A DNA stretch of 64,000 bases from Vreelandella populi (GTDB lineage: Bacteria > Pseudomonadota > Gammaproteobacteria > Pseudomonadales > Halomonadaceae). Each line of letters starts with the position of its first letter. The stretch's first letter is position 1. The position numbers and the translations under genes were made by a program. The DNA lies in assembly GCF_003989825.1 (NCBI RefSeq), contig NZ_RZHE01000014.1:115480-179479 (forward strand). Direction: 5' to 3'. Shown piece by piece: positions 20,844-31,552 of this stretch. The notes below the pieces were generated by a model. The model made no database searches and was not told where the DNA came from. It was given only the letters and a program-made list of their open reading frames with translations.

Positions 20844-20930
20844 TGGTGCCCGGAGCCGGACTTGAACCGGCACGGAGTTACCTCCGAGAGATTTTAAGTC
20901 TCTTGCGTCTACCAATTTCGCCATCCGGGC
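20844..20930 (-). tRNA. tRNA-Leu (anticodon TAA)
   Basis: An 87-nt class II tRNA with encoded CCA. The acceptor begins GCCCGGA, the anticodon stem-loop reads GAGACTTAAAATCTC with TAA as anticodon, and the long variable arm is CGGAGGTAACTCCG. The T-loop TTCAAGT is standard. It is the last gene of the Gly-Cys-Leu cluster downstream of pgsA. Confidence 0.97.
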
Positions 20931-20966
20931 AGTGCAGCTTGGAAGAACGTTGCACACTACATAAAA

Positions 20967-21040
20967 TGGAGGCTGGAGTCGGAATCGAACCGGCGTACAC
21001 GGAGTTGCAGTCCGCTGCATAACCACTCTGCCATCCAGCC
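20967..21040 (-). tRNA. tRNA-Cys (anticodon GCA)
   Basis: A 74-nt tRNA with encoded CCA. The anticodon arm GCGGACTGCAACTCCGT gives GCA, the acceptor is GGCTGGA/TCCAGCC, and the T-loop is TTCGATT. It lies between tRNA-Leu and the decayed tRNA-Gly copy. Confidence 0.97.
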
Positions 21041-21051
21041 TTAAGAGTCAT

Positions 21052-21117
21052 TGGAACGGGGAAGGAGATTCGACCGGGCTGGCGTTCCAGCTCTCGACCC
21101 TACCTGCTTTACCACAC
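21052..21117 (-). pseudogene. Decayed tRNA-Gly copy
   Basis: This stretch aligns to the intact tRNA-Gly just upstream of it in transcription order. The 3' acceptor/T-arm segment (on the + strand TGGAACGGGGAAGGAGATTC against TGGAGCGGGAAAAGAGATTC) is conserved. So are CTCTCGACCCT and the D-arm TGCTTTACCAC (intact TGCTCTACCAC). A 17-nt block at 21073-21089 interrupts the T-arm, the 16-nt anticodon arm is reduced to 3 nt, and the 5' acceptor strand is missing. It cannot fold as a tRNA, so I call it a pseudogene of a tandem duplicate. Confidence 0.75.
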
Positions 21118-21126
21118 AATCCAAGT

Positions 21127-21201
21127 TGGAGCGGGAAAAGAGATTCGAACTCTCGACCCTCGCCTTGGCAAGGCGATGCTCTACCACTGAGCTATTCCCG
21201 C
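21127..21201 (-). tRNA. tRNA-Gly (anticodon GCC)
   Basis: A 75-nt tRNA with encoded CCA. The acceptor is GCGGGAA/TTCCCGC, the anticodon arm TCGCCTTGGCAAGGCGA gives GCC, and the T-loop is TTCGAAT. First of the tRNAs that follow pgsA, probably cotranscribed with Cys and Leu. Confidence 0.97.
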
Positions 21202-21284
21202 TCGACTCGAGGGCGAATTATACGCATCGTTTCGAGGTTGTCAATCAACAATGTCGTAAACATCACGCCCGATTAATCAATTGC

Positions 21285-21833
21285 TTACATTGAGCGGCTT
21301 AGGTGCGGCCAGGCCGCCTTCAAATATTGAATCATTGACCAGAGCGTCAAGGCCGCCGCTGCGTAAAGCACCACAACGCCAAGCAGCGCAATTTCATGAG
21401 TCGGTGGCAAGGCTAAGAGGATAAGCAGGGCGATCATCTGAAGCGTGGTTTTAAGCTTGCCTATCCAGGATACCGCGACCAAGCCACGCTTGCCCATTTC
21501 GGCCATCCATTCACGCAGGGCGGAAATCACGATTTCGCGACCTATAATGACCAGGGCAGGCAAGGTTAATACTAACGTATCGTAACGCTCAATGAGCAGC
21601 GCCAGCGCAACCGCCACCATAAGTTTGTCAGCCACTGGGTCCAGAAAGGCGCCAAAAGGAGTTGACTGATTCCAGCGGCGGGCCAGGTAACCATCCAGCC
21701 AGTCGGTCACTGAAGCTAGAGCAAAAAGGGCAGCGGCAAGCGGCAAGCTCCAGTTATACGGCAGGTAAAACAGCACGACAAGCAGAGGAATAAAGGCAAC
21801 TCTTGCCAGCGTAAGTAGGTTGGGTATATTCAT
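21285..21833 (-). CDS. pgsA: CDP-diacylglycerol-glycerol-3-phosphate 3-phosphatidyltransferase
   Basis: Inner-membrane enzyme committing CDP-diacylglycerol to phosphatidylglycerol. The 182-residue protein has four to five hydrophobic segments. It carries the complete CDP-alcohol phosphotransferase signature: Asp44, Asp47-Gly48, Ala51-Arg52, Gly61, Asp65 and Asp69 within [13 protein letters not shown] and [10 protein letters not shown]. It follows uvrC and precedes the tRNA cluster, the arrangement seen in E. coli and Pseudomonas. Identification is secure. Confidence 0.96.
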   Translation of the reverse strand: MNIPNLLTLARVAFIPLLVVLFYLPYNWSLPLAAALFALASVTDWLDGYLARRWNQSTPFGAFLDPVADKLMVAVALALLIERYDTLVLTLPALVIIGREIVISALREWMAEMGKRGLVAVSWIGKLKTTLQMIALLILLALPPTHEIALLGVVVLYAAAALTLWSMIQYLKAAWPHLSRSM

Positions 21834-21929
21834 CGCGAGCGGCGATCCTTACCGGAGAGTCATAAGATTCGAAATGTAGTGGGGTTATTCTATCCCCCTT
21901 GGCGAGCAGCATCCATGCCCAAAGCGGGT

Positions 21930-23744
21930 TTATCCGTTAAGGGCCAGATAAATACTCTCTGCAAGCGCGGCATTGATGCCAGGCACCCGTTCCAGTTCCG
22001 CGCGGCTTGCCTTTTGTACCCCCTGCAGGCCGCCAAAAAAGCGTAAGAGTTCACGGCGCCGTTTAGGACCGATGCCGGGGATTTCCTGCAGAGTGGAAGT
22101 CCGTCTGGCTTTATCACGCTGCGCCCGATGGCCGGCAATGGCAAAGCGGTGTGATTCGTCTCGAATGTGCTGGATCAGGTGCAGAGCAGGGGAGGCCGGG
22201 TCTAACGGCAGCGGGTTGTTGGAAGTTTCCAGAAACAGCGTTTCAAGGCCTGCCTTGCGCGTTGTGCCTTTGGCGACGCCCAGCAGCAGAATGTCGGTAA
22301 TCGCCAGTTCATTAAGCACCTCGCGAGCCATGTTGAGCTGGCCCTTGCCACCGTCGACAATCAGAATATCGGGCGCAATCGCCTCACCGCTCTTGACGCG
22401 TTTTAGTCTTCGCGTAAGCGCTTGCTGCATGGCCGCGTAATCATCACCCGCAGCCACCCCTTCAATGCGAAAATGCCGATAGTCGCTTTTTCGAGGGCCC
22501 TGATGGTCAAACACAACGCAGGAAGCGACCGTGGCCTCGCCGTGGCTGTGGCTAATGTCAAAACACTCTAGCCGCTCGGGTATCGTCTCAAGGCCCAGCG
22601 CTTTTTGAAGCGCTACAAAGCGTTGGTTAAGCTGGGTATGATTGGCTAGCTGCGAAGCCAACTGCTGCTCGGCATTGGTCATGGCAAGCTGCTGCCATTG
22701 GGCGCGATGGCCCCGCACCTGACTGGTAACCCGGATACGCTTGCCCGCCTGTTCAGTCAGAGCGTCGGCAATCAGCTCGCTGTCATCCAGCGTGTGGCTG
22801 GTGATCACTTCGCTTGGGATGTTATGCGGCTGGCCAAAATAGTATTGGCTGACGACTTCTGTCAGCAGGGCTTCCGGCGTCAAATCCAGGCCGTTTTTAG
22901 GGGCGTGGTGTCGGGCACCCAGCATGCGACCATCGCGAACGCTTAATATCGAAACGCCCATCGCGCCGGGGCGTTGGGCCAGGGCGAAAATATCCGCATC
23001 GCCACTGTCATTATCCACAAACTGACGCTGCTGGAGTTGACGCAACTGCTGTATCTGGTCGCGAAGGCGGGCGGCTTCTTCAAAATCCAGGTTCTGGCTT
23101 GCCGCTTCCATCGCCTCAGTGAGCGCTTGGGTAACATGCTCGCTCTTGCCTTCCAGGCACATTACCGCGTGCTCTACGTCGAGCCGGTAATCTTCCTCGG
23201 TAATATAGTCCACACAAGGAGCGCTGCAGCGCTGAATCTGGTGTTGCAAGCAAGGCCTTGAGCGGTGAGCAAACACGCTATCTTCGCAGTTGCGGATACG
23301 AAAGATTTTCTGCATGAGCGAGAGGCTTTCGCGCACGGCACCACTGCTTGGATAAGGCCCCAGGTAGCGGCCATCATCGCGGCGTTGCCTGGCGCGCTTG
23401 TACTCAAGCTTGGGATAGGGATGTCGGTCGGTCACGAAGACAAACGGATAAGACTTGTCGTCTCGTAAAAGGATATTGTAAGGCGGACGCAGCTTCTTGA
23501 TAAGCGTCTGCTCAAGCAACAGCGCCTCGGTTTCGCTGCGGGTTACCGTGATCTGGATATCCGCAATCCGCGCTACCATGGCCTGTGTCTTGGTATTCAA
23601 CTGGCCGCGGAAATAGCTGGCAAGGCGCGCTTTCAAGCGTTTTGCTTTGCCCACATAAAGAGTGTTGCTATGTTCATCAAGCATCCGGTAAACGCCGGGG
23701 GAGGTGCTTACCGTGCTTAAAAACTGCTTTGCATTAAATGTCAT
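21930..23744 (-). CDS. uvrC: Excinuclease ABC subunit C
   Basis: Nuclease making both incisions in UvrABC nucleotide-excision repair. The 604-residue protein shows the GIY-YIG domain at residues about 12-95 (GVYRMLDEHSNTLYVGKAKRLKARLASYF). The UvrB-binding UVR motif is near 200-235 (ALTEAMEAASQNLDFEEAARLRDQIQQL split by helices). The RNase H-like nuclease core has ECFDISHSHGEATVAS and LIVDGGKGQLN, and a C-terminal tandem helix-hairpin-helix follows (LQEIPGIGPKRRRELLRFFG). gacA ends 42 nt upstream, the conserved gacA-uvrC pair. Confidence 0.98.
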   Translation of the reverse strand: MTFNAKQFLSTVSTSPGVYRMLDEHSNTLYVGKAKRLKARLASYFRGQLNTKTQAMVARIADIQITVTRSETEALLLEQTLIKKLRPPYNILLRDDKSYPFVFVTDRHPYPKLEYKRARQRRDDGRYLGPYPSSGAVRESLSLMQKIFRIRNCEDSVFAHRSRPCLQHQIQRCSAPCVDYITEEDYRLDVEHAVMCLEGKSEHVTQALTEAMEAASQNLDFEEAARLRDQIQQLRQLQQRQFVDNDSGDADIFALAQRPGAMGVSILSVRDGRMLGARHHAPKNGLDLTPEALLTEVVSQYYFGQPHNIPSEVITSHTLDDSELIADALTEQAGKRIRVTSQVRGHRAQWQQLAMTNAEQQLASQLANHTQLNQRFVALQKALGLETIPERLECFDISHSHGEATVASCVVFDHQGPRKSDYRHFRIEGVAAGDDYAAMQQALTRRLKRVKSGEAIAPDILIVDGGKGQLNMAREVLNELAITDILLLGVAKGTTRKAGLETLFLETSNNPLPLDPASPALHLIQHIRDESHRFAIAGHRAQRDKARRTSTLQEIPGIGPKRRRELLRFFGGLQGVQKASRAELERVPGINAALAESIYLALNG

Positions 23745-23786
23745 TGCACCGTATCAAGCACCAAGGAGTGGCTAAGGATGTTAGGT

Positions 23787-24437
23787 TCAACCCTGACTGC
23801 CGTCAAAGCCTTCCACCAGACCGTGACGCAATGCCAGGTGAGTAAGTTCGACATCGGTCGCTACCTGAAGTTTATCAAATAGCCGATAACGATAGGTGTT
23901 AACAGTTTTAGGGCTCAAATGCAGGCGGTCAGAAATATCCTGAACGCGTTGGCAGTTGACGATCATCAGGGCAATTTGCAGTTCACGATGGGAAAGATGG
24001 CTAAACGGGTTGTCTTCATTGGTGAAATGAGCCAGGGCCAGGCGCTGAGCGATTTCCTGGCTAACATAACGCCTACCGTGGAAAACCTGGCGAATGGCTT
24101 CGGTCATTTCAGCTGCATTGGCACCTTTACTCAAAAAGCCTGAGGCACCCGCTTCTAGCATGCGTCGCAGCACGCTATCTTCCATGTGTGCAGTTAAAAT
24201 CAGTACTTTAATGTCTACCATGGTGCGGTGAATGCGACGGGTGGCTTCCAGCCCGCCAATGCCCGGCATTCGAATGTCCATCAGCACAATATCAGGCTTT
24301 AAATGACGGCACTGGGTGACAGCGCTTTCGCCGTCGTCGACCTCGCCGATGATTTTTATATCACTCTCTTCGTTTAGCAGGTGAGCAATGCTGGTTCTCA
24401 CCAGGTGGTGATCATCGGCGATTAGAACGTTGATCAA
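23787..24437 (-). CDS. gacA: Response regulator GacA/UvrY
   Basis: DNA-binding half of the GacS/GacA (BarA/UvrY) system that drives CsrA-antagonising small RNAs. The 216-residue protein has a receiver domain with Asp8/Asp9 and phosphoacceptor Asp54 (PDIVLMDIRMPG). A LuxR-type helix-turn-helix follows at about 150-205 (LHLSPKTVNTYRYRLFDKLQV). Length and the downstream uvrC identify GacA rather than other NarL-family regulators. The cognate kinase is not in the window. Confidence 0.95.
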   Translation of the reverse strand: MINVLIADDHHLVRTSIAHLLNEESDIKIIGEVDDGESAVTQCRHLKPDIVLMDIRMPGIGGLEATRRIHRTMVDIKVLILTAHMEDSVLRRMLEAGASGFLSKGANAAEMTEAIRQVFHGRRYVSQEIAQRLALAHFTNEDNPFSHLSHRELQIALMIVNCQRVQDISDRLHLSPKTVNTYRYRLFDKLQVATDVELTHLALRHGLVEGFDGSQG

Positions 24438-24554
24438 TGGACTGGCTCCTGCATGAAAACATAGTGGGCTCAGGTGATTGCCGTTGGCGCTAACCTATAG
24501 AGTGCCACAACTGACAATAAAGGAGAATTAGTAAACACTTATTTGGATAGGACA

Positions 24555-24583
24555 TTGACCGCAGGTCAAATTCATAATAGTAT
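24555..24583 (+). promoter_or_regulatory. Promoter of tRNA-Ala
   Basis: TTGACC (24555-24560) and TAGTAT (24578-24583) are 17 nt apart, followed by the GC-rich discriminator GCGCCTCGC typical of stringently controlled stable-RNA promoters. The -35 element is half of a perfect dyad, TTGACC-GCA-GGTCAA at 24555-24569. Confidence 0.7.
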
Positions 24584-24611
24584 GCGCCTCGCTGTCGGCA
24601 AAGACAGTCAA

Positions 24612-24687
24612 GGGGCCTTAGCTCAGCTGGGAGAGCGCAACACTGGCAGTGTTGAGGTCAGCGGTTCGATCCCGCTAGGCTCCACCA
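24612..24687 (+). tRNA. tRNA-Ala (anticodon GGC)
   Basis: A 76-nt tRNA with encoded CCA. The acceptor GGGGCCT pairs with AGGCTCC including one G-U, the anticodon arm CAACACTGGCAGTGTTG gives GGC, and the T-loop is TTCGATC. A single-gene transcription unit with its own promoter and terminator. Confidence 0.97.
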
Positions 24688-24697
24688 AGTTTAAATG

Positions 24698-24729
24698 AAA
24701 AAGCCTCGCTACAAGTAGCGAGGCTTTTT
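24698..24729 (+). terminator. Rho-independent terminator of tRNA-Ala
   Basis: GCCTCGCTAC at 24703-24712 pairs with 24715-24724, flanked by five A and five T residues. Because of the A tract it could also stop transcripts from the opposite strand, such as argF read-through. Confidence 0.9.
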
Positions 24730-24825
24730 CGTGCGCTGTAACTTTCGGGTTGACCCGTTATGTTTTAGCCGCCAGCCAGGTTTGCCGGGCGGCCAAAGGA
24801 TCAACCAAGCCGTATGTGTAAGCGA

Positions 24826-25746
24826 TTACTCGCTGATGCGGCCAAGCAGGAGAAACTCGATCAGCGCCTTTTGCGCGTGCAGACGATTGCCAGCTTCCTG
24901 CCACACGACGGCACGTGGGTCATCGAGCAGGGTATGGCTGATTTCTTCGCCGCGGTGGGCGGGCAGGCAGTGTAGGAACAGCACATCTTTTTTCGCCTTA
25001 TCCAGCATGGCCTCACTCACCTGGAAGCCTGCAAAGTCTGCTTCGCGCTTAGCCTGCTCCTCTTCTTGGCCCATGGAGGCCCATACATCCGTGGTAATCA
25101 GGTCGACATCCTGAACGGCGGCTTGGGGATCATGGAGTAAGGTAACGCGCTCGCCCGCTGCTTCCATGATATCGGCACGCGGTTCGTAGCCTTTCGGACA
25201 GCAAATGCGCAAATTGAAATCAAACTGGCGTGCAGCGTTGATCCAGGAGTGGCACATATTATTGCCATCGCCAATCCATACTGCCGTGCGGCCTTTTACG
25301 CTGCCACGTAGCTCCGTCCAGGTCATGACATCGGCTAGCAGCTGACAGGGGTGGTAGTCATCGCTCAAAGCGTTGATTACAGGGACGCTGCTGGCATTTG
25401 CATAAGTCTCAAGCCCGGCATGCGAAAACGTGCGAATCATGACCGCATCAACCATTTCGGAAAGCACGCGCGCGGTGTCTTCGATAGGTTCGCCACGACC
25501 CAGCTGGGTGTCACGCGGGGAAAGAAATAGAGCGTGTCCGCCAAACTGCGCCATGCCGGTTTCAAAGGAGACGCGCGTGCGTGTAGACGACTTTTCGAAA
25601 ATCATGGCCAGCGTGCGGTTGGGGAGCGGCGTGTAGACCGGCCCATTGGCTTTCAGATCCGTCTTGATCTTGATGGCACGTTGAATCAGATAATCCAGTT
25701 CATCGGGCGTCAAATCCAGCAAGGTAAGGAAATGGCGTGTCGCCAT
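24826..25746 (-). CDS. argF: Ornithine carbamoyltransferase
   Basis: Arginine biosynthesis enzyme making citrulline from ornithine and carbamoyl phosphate. The 306-residue protein contains the carbamoyl-phosphate site [15 protein letters not shown] (STRTR), the [11 protein letters not shown] motif, and the ornithine-domain [13 protein letters not shown] with the catalytic cysteine. The catabolic form ArcB differs in length and context, and no arc genes are adjacent. Transcription starts in the 186-nt gap shared with divergent grxD. Confidence 0.95.
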   Translation of the reverse strand: MATRHFLTLLDLTPDELDYLIQRAIKIKTDLKANGPVYTPLPNRTLAMIFEKSSTRTRVSFETGMAQFGGHALFLSPRDTQLGRGEPIEDTARVLSEMVDAVMIRTFSHAGLETYANASSVPVINALSDDYHPCQLLADVMTWTELRGSVKGRTAVWIGDGNNMCHSWINAARQFDFNLRICCPKGYEPRADIMEAAGERVTLLHDPQAAVQDVDLITTDVWASMGQEEEQAKREADFAGFQVSEAMLDKAKKDVLFLHCLPAHRGEEISHTLLDDPRAVVWQEAGNRLHAQKALIEFLLLGRISE

Positions 25747-25932
25747 GGTTGCTTCTCTCCACGCAAAAACACCATCCTAGCGAGGCGGCAGGGGATGCGC
25801 AACGCAAGCGGCATGCGTAGAATGGCGTTCAAAGATGAAGGTTGAGTAGTACGCTCAGGTATTGATAGTGAAATACCTGCCCTCACATATACTCATCTTG
25901 GTCGTGTTAATTCTTATTCTAGGAGTACTCAC

Positions 25933-26283
25933 ATGAGCACAACAGCCGAAAACATTCAGCGTCAGATTGGCGAAAACCCCATCCTGATCTACATGAAAGG
26001 CACGCCCCAGCTGCCCCAGTGCGGTTTTTCTGCTCAGACCGTTCAGGCGCTGATGAGCTGCGGTGAGCGCTTTGCCTTCGTCAACATTCTGGACAACCCC
26101 GATATTCGCGCTGAGCTGCCAAAAATCGCTAACTGGCCAACCTTCCCGCAGCTGTGGGTAGAAGGCGAGCTGGTCGGCGGCTGCGATATCGTGATGGAAA
26201 TGCACCAGAACGGCGAGCTTGAGAAACTGGTTAAAGAAGCCGCTCAGCGTGCCAATGCAGAACAGGGCGATGACAACGCCTGA
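25933..26283 (+). CDS. grxD: Monothiol glutaredoxin
   Basis: A 116-residue Grx4-type protein that carries [2Fe-2S] clusters with glutathione and a BolA partner. The CGFS active site is residues 30-33, within GTPQLPQCGFSAQTVQAL. The glutathione-binding WPTFPQLWV and GGCDIVMEM blocks follow. An AGGAGT ribosome site is just upstream of the ATG. It is divergent from argF and followed by a GC-rich hairpin. Confidence 0.96.
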   Translation: MSTTAENIQRQIGENPILIYMKGTPQLPQCGFSAQTVQALMSCGERFAFVNILDNPDIRAELPKIANWPTFPQLWVEGELVGGCDIVMEMHQNGELEKLVKEAAQRANAEQGDDNA

Positions 26284-26290
26284 CAGTAAT

Positions 26291-26311
26291 GGCCGGGCTA
26301 GCGGCCCGGCC
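26291..26311 (+). terminator. GC-rich hairpin after grxD
   Basis: GGCCGGGC at 26291-26298 pairs with GCCCGGCC at 26304-26311 around a 5-nt loop, 7 nt past the grxD stop. No T tract follows, so strength is uncertain. Confidence 0.55.
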
Positions 26312-26421
26312 GGTTGGCGGGTTGCAACGTAACCGCTAGAATGGCGTTTTATCATGCATTGCGGGCACTTGGTGTTGAAGTAATGCATTACCATGCAGCC
26401 CGCTGAAGGAAACATTGCTCA

Positions 26422-28479
<2,058 letters not shown>

Positions 28480-28533
28480 CATCTATGATGACTGTTTTAA
28501 CCAGCCAGTTTTAACCCGCTAGGAGAGCACACC

Positions 28534-28860
28534 ATGTTTAAAGGTGGAATGGGCAACTTGATGAAGCAAGCCCAAGAGATGCAGGAAAAAATGCAGCGCG
28601 TTCAGGAAGAGGTCGCTCAGTCTGAAGTTTATGGCGAAGCGGGCGCGGGCATGGTCAAGATCACCATGAACGGTCGTCATGACGTTAGCCAAGTGACTAT
28701 CGACCCAAGCGTGATGGAAGAAGATAAGGAGCTGCTGGAAGATCTGCTGGCAGCGGCTGTCAACGACGCCGTGCGCAAGGTCGAAGCCAATTCCAAGGCC
28801 AAGATGGAAGAAGCAACGGCAGGCCTGAACCTTCCGCCTGGCTTTAAGATGCCGTTCTAA
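28534..28860 (+). CDS. ybaB: YbaB/EbfC nucleoid-associated protein
   Basis: A 108-residue DNA-binding protein of the YbaB/EbfC family, a dimeric tweezer-like fold. The family pattern is clear: N-terminal helix [21 protein letters not shown] (interrupted by Gly-Asn), the [20 protein letters not shown] strand region, and an [19 protein letters not shown] helix. AGGAG precedes the ATG. Location between dnaX and recR is conserved across bacteria. Confidence 0.95.
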   Translation: MFKGGMGNLMKQAQEMQEKMQRVQEEVAQSEVYGEAGAGMVKITMNGRHDVSQVTIDPSVMEEDKELLEDLLAAAVNDAVRKVEANSKAKMEEATAGLNLPPGFKMPF

Positions 28861-28863
28861 ATA

Positions 28864-29469
28864 ATGCGATTTTCTCCTCTTATCGAGCAATTGATGGATG
28901 CATTTCGCGTGCTACCCGGCGTTGGGCCTAAAACGGCCCAGCGCATGGCAATGCACCTGCTTGAGCGCGAGCGGGCGGGCGGTGAGCGGCTCGCCTGCGT
29001 TATTCAGAAAGCGATCGAAGAAGTGGGTTATTGCCAGCGCTGCCGTACGCTGACGGAAGCCCATATCTGCGCCATATGCGAAACGCCGCGTCGTGATGAC
29101 GCGCTGCTATGCGTGGTAGAGTCTCCGGCAGATCAGCTGGCCATCGAAGAAGCGGGCGGCTTTCAGGGGCGCTATTTTGTACTTCATGGGCATTTATCGC
29201 CCTTGGATGGCATCGGCCCTGATGCAATTGGCATTGACCAGTTGGAAGTGCGGGTGGCGGAAGGTCATATTGAAGAAATTGTTCTGGCCACCAACCCGAC
29301 CGTCGAGGGCGAGGCAACGGCGCACTATATTGCTGCCCAGCTTGCTCACCACGGGGTCAGGTTTTCGCGTCTAGCCTATGGTGTTCCCATGGGGGGAGAG
29401 CTTGAATATGTCGATGGCGGTACGTTAAGCCGTGCGTTTAACGGTCGTCAGCCCTTCACCAGCGATTAA
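28864..29469 (+). CDS. recR: Recombination mediator RecR
   Basis: Partner of RecO and RecF in loading RecA at gaps. The 201-residue protein has the helix-hairpin-helix [18 protein letters not shown], a four-cysteine zinc finger ([19 protein letters not shown]), and a Toprim domain ([16 protein letters not shown] to [19 protein letters not shown]). The ATG lies only 3 nt after the ybaB stop, so translation is probably coupled. Confidence 0.97.
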   Translation: MRFSPLIEQLMDAFRVLPGVGPKTAQRMAMHLLERERAGGERLACVIQKAIEEVGYCQRCRTLTEAHICAICETPRRDDALLCVVESPADQLAIEEAGGFQGRYFVLHGHLSPLDGIGPDAIGIDQLEVRVAEGHIEEIVLATNPTVEGEATAHYIAAQLAHHGVRFSRLAYGVPMGGELEYVDGGTLSRAFNGRQPFTSD

Positions 29470-29522
29470 CCACACTCTATATTGCAAGCGCAATCGCGGT
29501 TGTAACAACCTGGACGTATGCT

Positions 29523-30656
29523 TTGTCTTCTCTAGCCTCCCCCGTATATCAATGGATTGACAGCCCGGAAGCGCTTGATGCCGCTTGCGAAAGCGTGGCT
29601 GGCGCTGATGTTATCGCGCTGGATACCGAATTCTTTCGTGAAAACACTTTCTTCCCGGTGCCGGCGTTGATTCAGTTTGCTGCCGGTGATCTAGCGTATC
29701 TAATTGACCCGCTGGCCACGCCCTGCACATCTGCCTTTCGTCAACTGCTTCAGAGCAGGGCGATCAAGCTGCTGCATGCCTGCAGTGAAGACTTAGAAGT
29801 GTTGCAGCATTGGGCAGGAGCGCTGCCCACGCCGCTGGTTGATACGCAGGTTGCCCAGGGGTTGCTTGGCGAGACGCCCTCCATGGGCTATCAAAAACTG
29901 GTTGAGTTCTGGATGGGCGAAACATTACCCAAAGAGGAGACACGTTCCAACTGGCTTGAGCGACCGTTAACGCCTTCGCAGTGTGATTACGCAGCGCTGG
30001 ATGTTATCTACCTGCTGAAAGTATGGGCACTCCAGGCCGAACGATTGTCTGACTTGGGACGCTGTGAATGGCTGAGACAAGAATGTGCTAGCCTGATCGA
30101 GCAAGCTGGACGTAGCGTTGAGGCTGATGGCCAGTGGTTTGCCCGCCAGCGCCAGCTATGGCGGCTCAATCCTCGCCAGCTAGAGGCATATCGGCTGATG
30201 ACGATCTGGCGAGAAGGGGAAACCCGACGGCGCAATCTGCCGCGCAACTGGCTGATTAGCGATAAACTGTTGTTTGCTGCCGCCGAAGCCATGCCCAAAA
30301 ACCGCTATGAGTTGTCGGAAGTGGAAGGTTTCAAGCCAGTGCTGATCAAGAAGGAAGGCGATACCCTGCTGGCACTTATCAAGCAGGCGCAGCATGCCGA
30401 TGAAGATGTCTTGCCCGTCTGCTGGCCAGACCCGATGCAGCCCGCTTTCAAACGTCGTTTTAAAGCGCTCAAGCACGTGGTAACTGAAAAGGCGGGCGAG
30501 CTGGGAATTGCATCAGAAGTATTAATGCGTCGTCGTGATATCGAAGAGCTGGTCATGCAGGATATGGCGGATAACCCCCTGACGCTGCCCGAAGGATGGC
30601 GGGGTGATTGTTTAGCCGATGGGTTTGTTCAGGCGCTGGAGGAGTTTTCAAAATGA
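29523..30656 (+). CDS. rnd: Ribonuclease D
   Basis: 3'-5' exoribonuclease acting in tRNA 3' maturation, 377 residues. DEDD motifs are visible: Exo I LDTEFFRENTFFP, Exo II LLHACSEDLEVL, Exo III CDYAALDVIYL. An HRDC domain follows at about 210-290 and a helical C-terminus. The start is TTG at 29523, with only a weak GGACG upstream; the ATG at 29518 is out of frame and stops at once. Its stop codon overlaps the ycgL start (ATGA). Confidence 0.95.
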   Translation: MSSLASPVYQWIDSPEALDAACESVAGADVIALDTEFFRENTFFPVPALIQFAAGDLAYLIDPLATPCTSAFRQLLQSRAIKLLHACSEDLEVLQHWAGALPTPLVDTQVAQGLLGETPSMGYQKLVEFWMGETLPKEETRSNWLERPLTPSQCDYAALDVIYLLKVWALQAERLSDLGRCEWLRQECASLIEQAGRSVEADGQWFARQRQLWRLNPRQLEAYRLMTIWREGETRRRNLPRNWLISDKLLFAAAEAMPKNRYELSEVEGFKPVLIKKEGDTLLALIKQAQHADEDVLPVCWPDPMQPAFKRRFKALKHVVTEKAGELGIASEVLMRRRDIEELVMQDMADNPLTLPEGWRGDCLADGFVQALEEFSK

Positions 30657-30955
30657 GTGACAAGCTGCTTTGCGAGATATTTAAAAGCTCGCGCAAGGAA
30701 GAGATGTACCTGTACGTCGATAAGCGCCAGGGTTTTAAAAGCGTTCCCGAACCTTTAATGGCAACCTTTGGCAAGCCCATAGCGGTGTTGACGATGATCC
30801 TGACCGCCGATAAAAAGTTGGCGCGGGTTAACGCTGAAGACGTTATCAAAGGGATTGAGGAGCAGGGCTTTTACCTGCAGATGCCGCCTGCCAAAGAAGA
30901 TGATTTACTCGATGTTCACCGGTCGCAGTTAAACGCGCGCGACGCTGCAGAGTAA
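30653..30955 (+). CDS. YcgL-domain protein
   Basis: A 100-residue protein starting MSDKLLCEIFKSSRKEEMYL, matching the YcgL (UPF0745) family. The signature YVDKRQGFKSVPEPLMATFG, with LTADKKLARVNAEDVIKGIEEQGFYLQMPP following, is intact. The ATG overlaps the rnd stop and GGAG lies 9 nt upstream. The longer upstream frame is part of rnd. Function unknown; rnd-ycgL-ycgN linkage is conserved in gammaproteobacteria. Confidence 0.92.
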   Translation: MSDKLLCEIFKSSRKEEMYLYVDKRQGFKSVPEPLMATFGKPIAVLTMILTADKKLARVNAEDVIKGIEEQGFYLQMPPAKEDDLLDVHRSQLNARDAAE

Positions 30956-30964
30956 CGGCTGGCC

Positions 30965-31552
30965 ATGAACTTTCTGGCCCATGCCTGGCTTGCCTGTGAG
31001 GGAAACGACGATTTTCTCTATGGCAACCTGATTGCCGATGGCATTAAGGGAAGTGACTTAAGCGCTTGGCCAGGTAGCGTCGCTGCAGGCGTTCGCCATC
31101 ACCGCAAGGTGGATGCCTGGGTGGATCATCACCCTAGCGTACTGGATGCGAAAAGTCGCGCGCCTCAGGGCAAGCGCCGCTATGCCGGTATCGCGCTGGA
31201 TATCGTCTGGGATCACTTTTTAGCGCGTGAGAAAGCCAACCAGTGGGAGCAGCAGCAATTGGTAGCACGCTGTTATCGTCTTCTAACGGCGAGATCAGCG
31301 CCTGATAGGCTGGCCACGATGGTGCCGTACCTGGTCGAACATGATTGGCTGAGAAGCTATGCGGATTTCGACTTCACCTGTCAGGCAGTAGCAGGTATAG
31401 GCCGGCGGTTAACCGGGCCTAACCGTTTGGCGGAGCTCATTCCCTGGCTGCACAGCGACTACCCGCGACTGGAAGCGGATTTTCAGATCTTATGGCCCGC
31501 ACTCAGCGCTGCCTTAAGCAGTTCAGGCTTTGATGCCTCAACACAGCGATAA
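30965..31552 (+). CDS. acpH: Acyl carrier protein phosphodiesterase
   Basis: A 195-residue ACPD-family (DUF479) protein, predicted to remove the phosphopantetheine arm of acyl carrier protein. The conserved histidine/aspartate-rich blocks are present: MNFLAHAWLA, LYGNLIADGIKGSDL, GVRHHRKVDAWVDHHP, IALDIVWDHFLA. These form the HD-like metal site. It lies 9 nt after ycgL, and its stop codon overlaps the next gene by one base. Confidence 0.88.
   Translation: MNFLAHAWLACEGNDDFLYGNLIADGIKGSDLSAWPGSVAAGVRHHRKVDAWVDHHPSVLDAKSRAPQGKRRYAGIALDIVWDHFLAREKANQWEQQQLVARCYRLLTARSAPDRLATMVPYLVEHDWLRSYADFDFTCQAVAGIGRRLTGPNRLAELIPWLHSDYPRLEADFQILWPALSAALSSSGFDASTQR

Noticed and set aside
20844..21201. tRNA cluster as an active integration site for a mobile element
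   Set aside because: No integrase, flanking repeat or foreign gene cargo is seen; only one decayed tRNA copy remains.
26284..26421. Possible 4.5S RNA gene before dnaX
   Set aside because: The conserved GGUCAGGUCCGGAAGGAAGC-type core of 4.5S RNA is not present in the gap.
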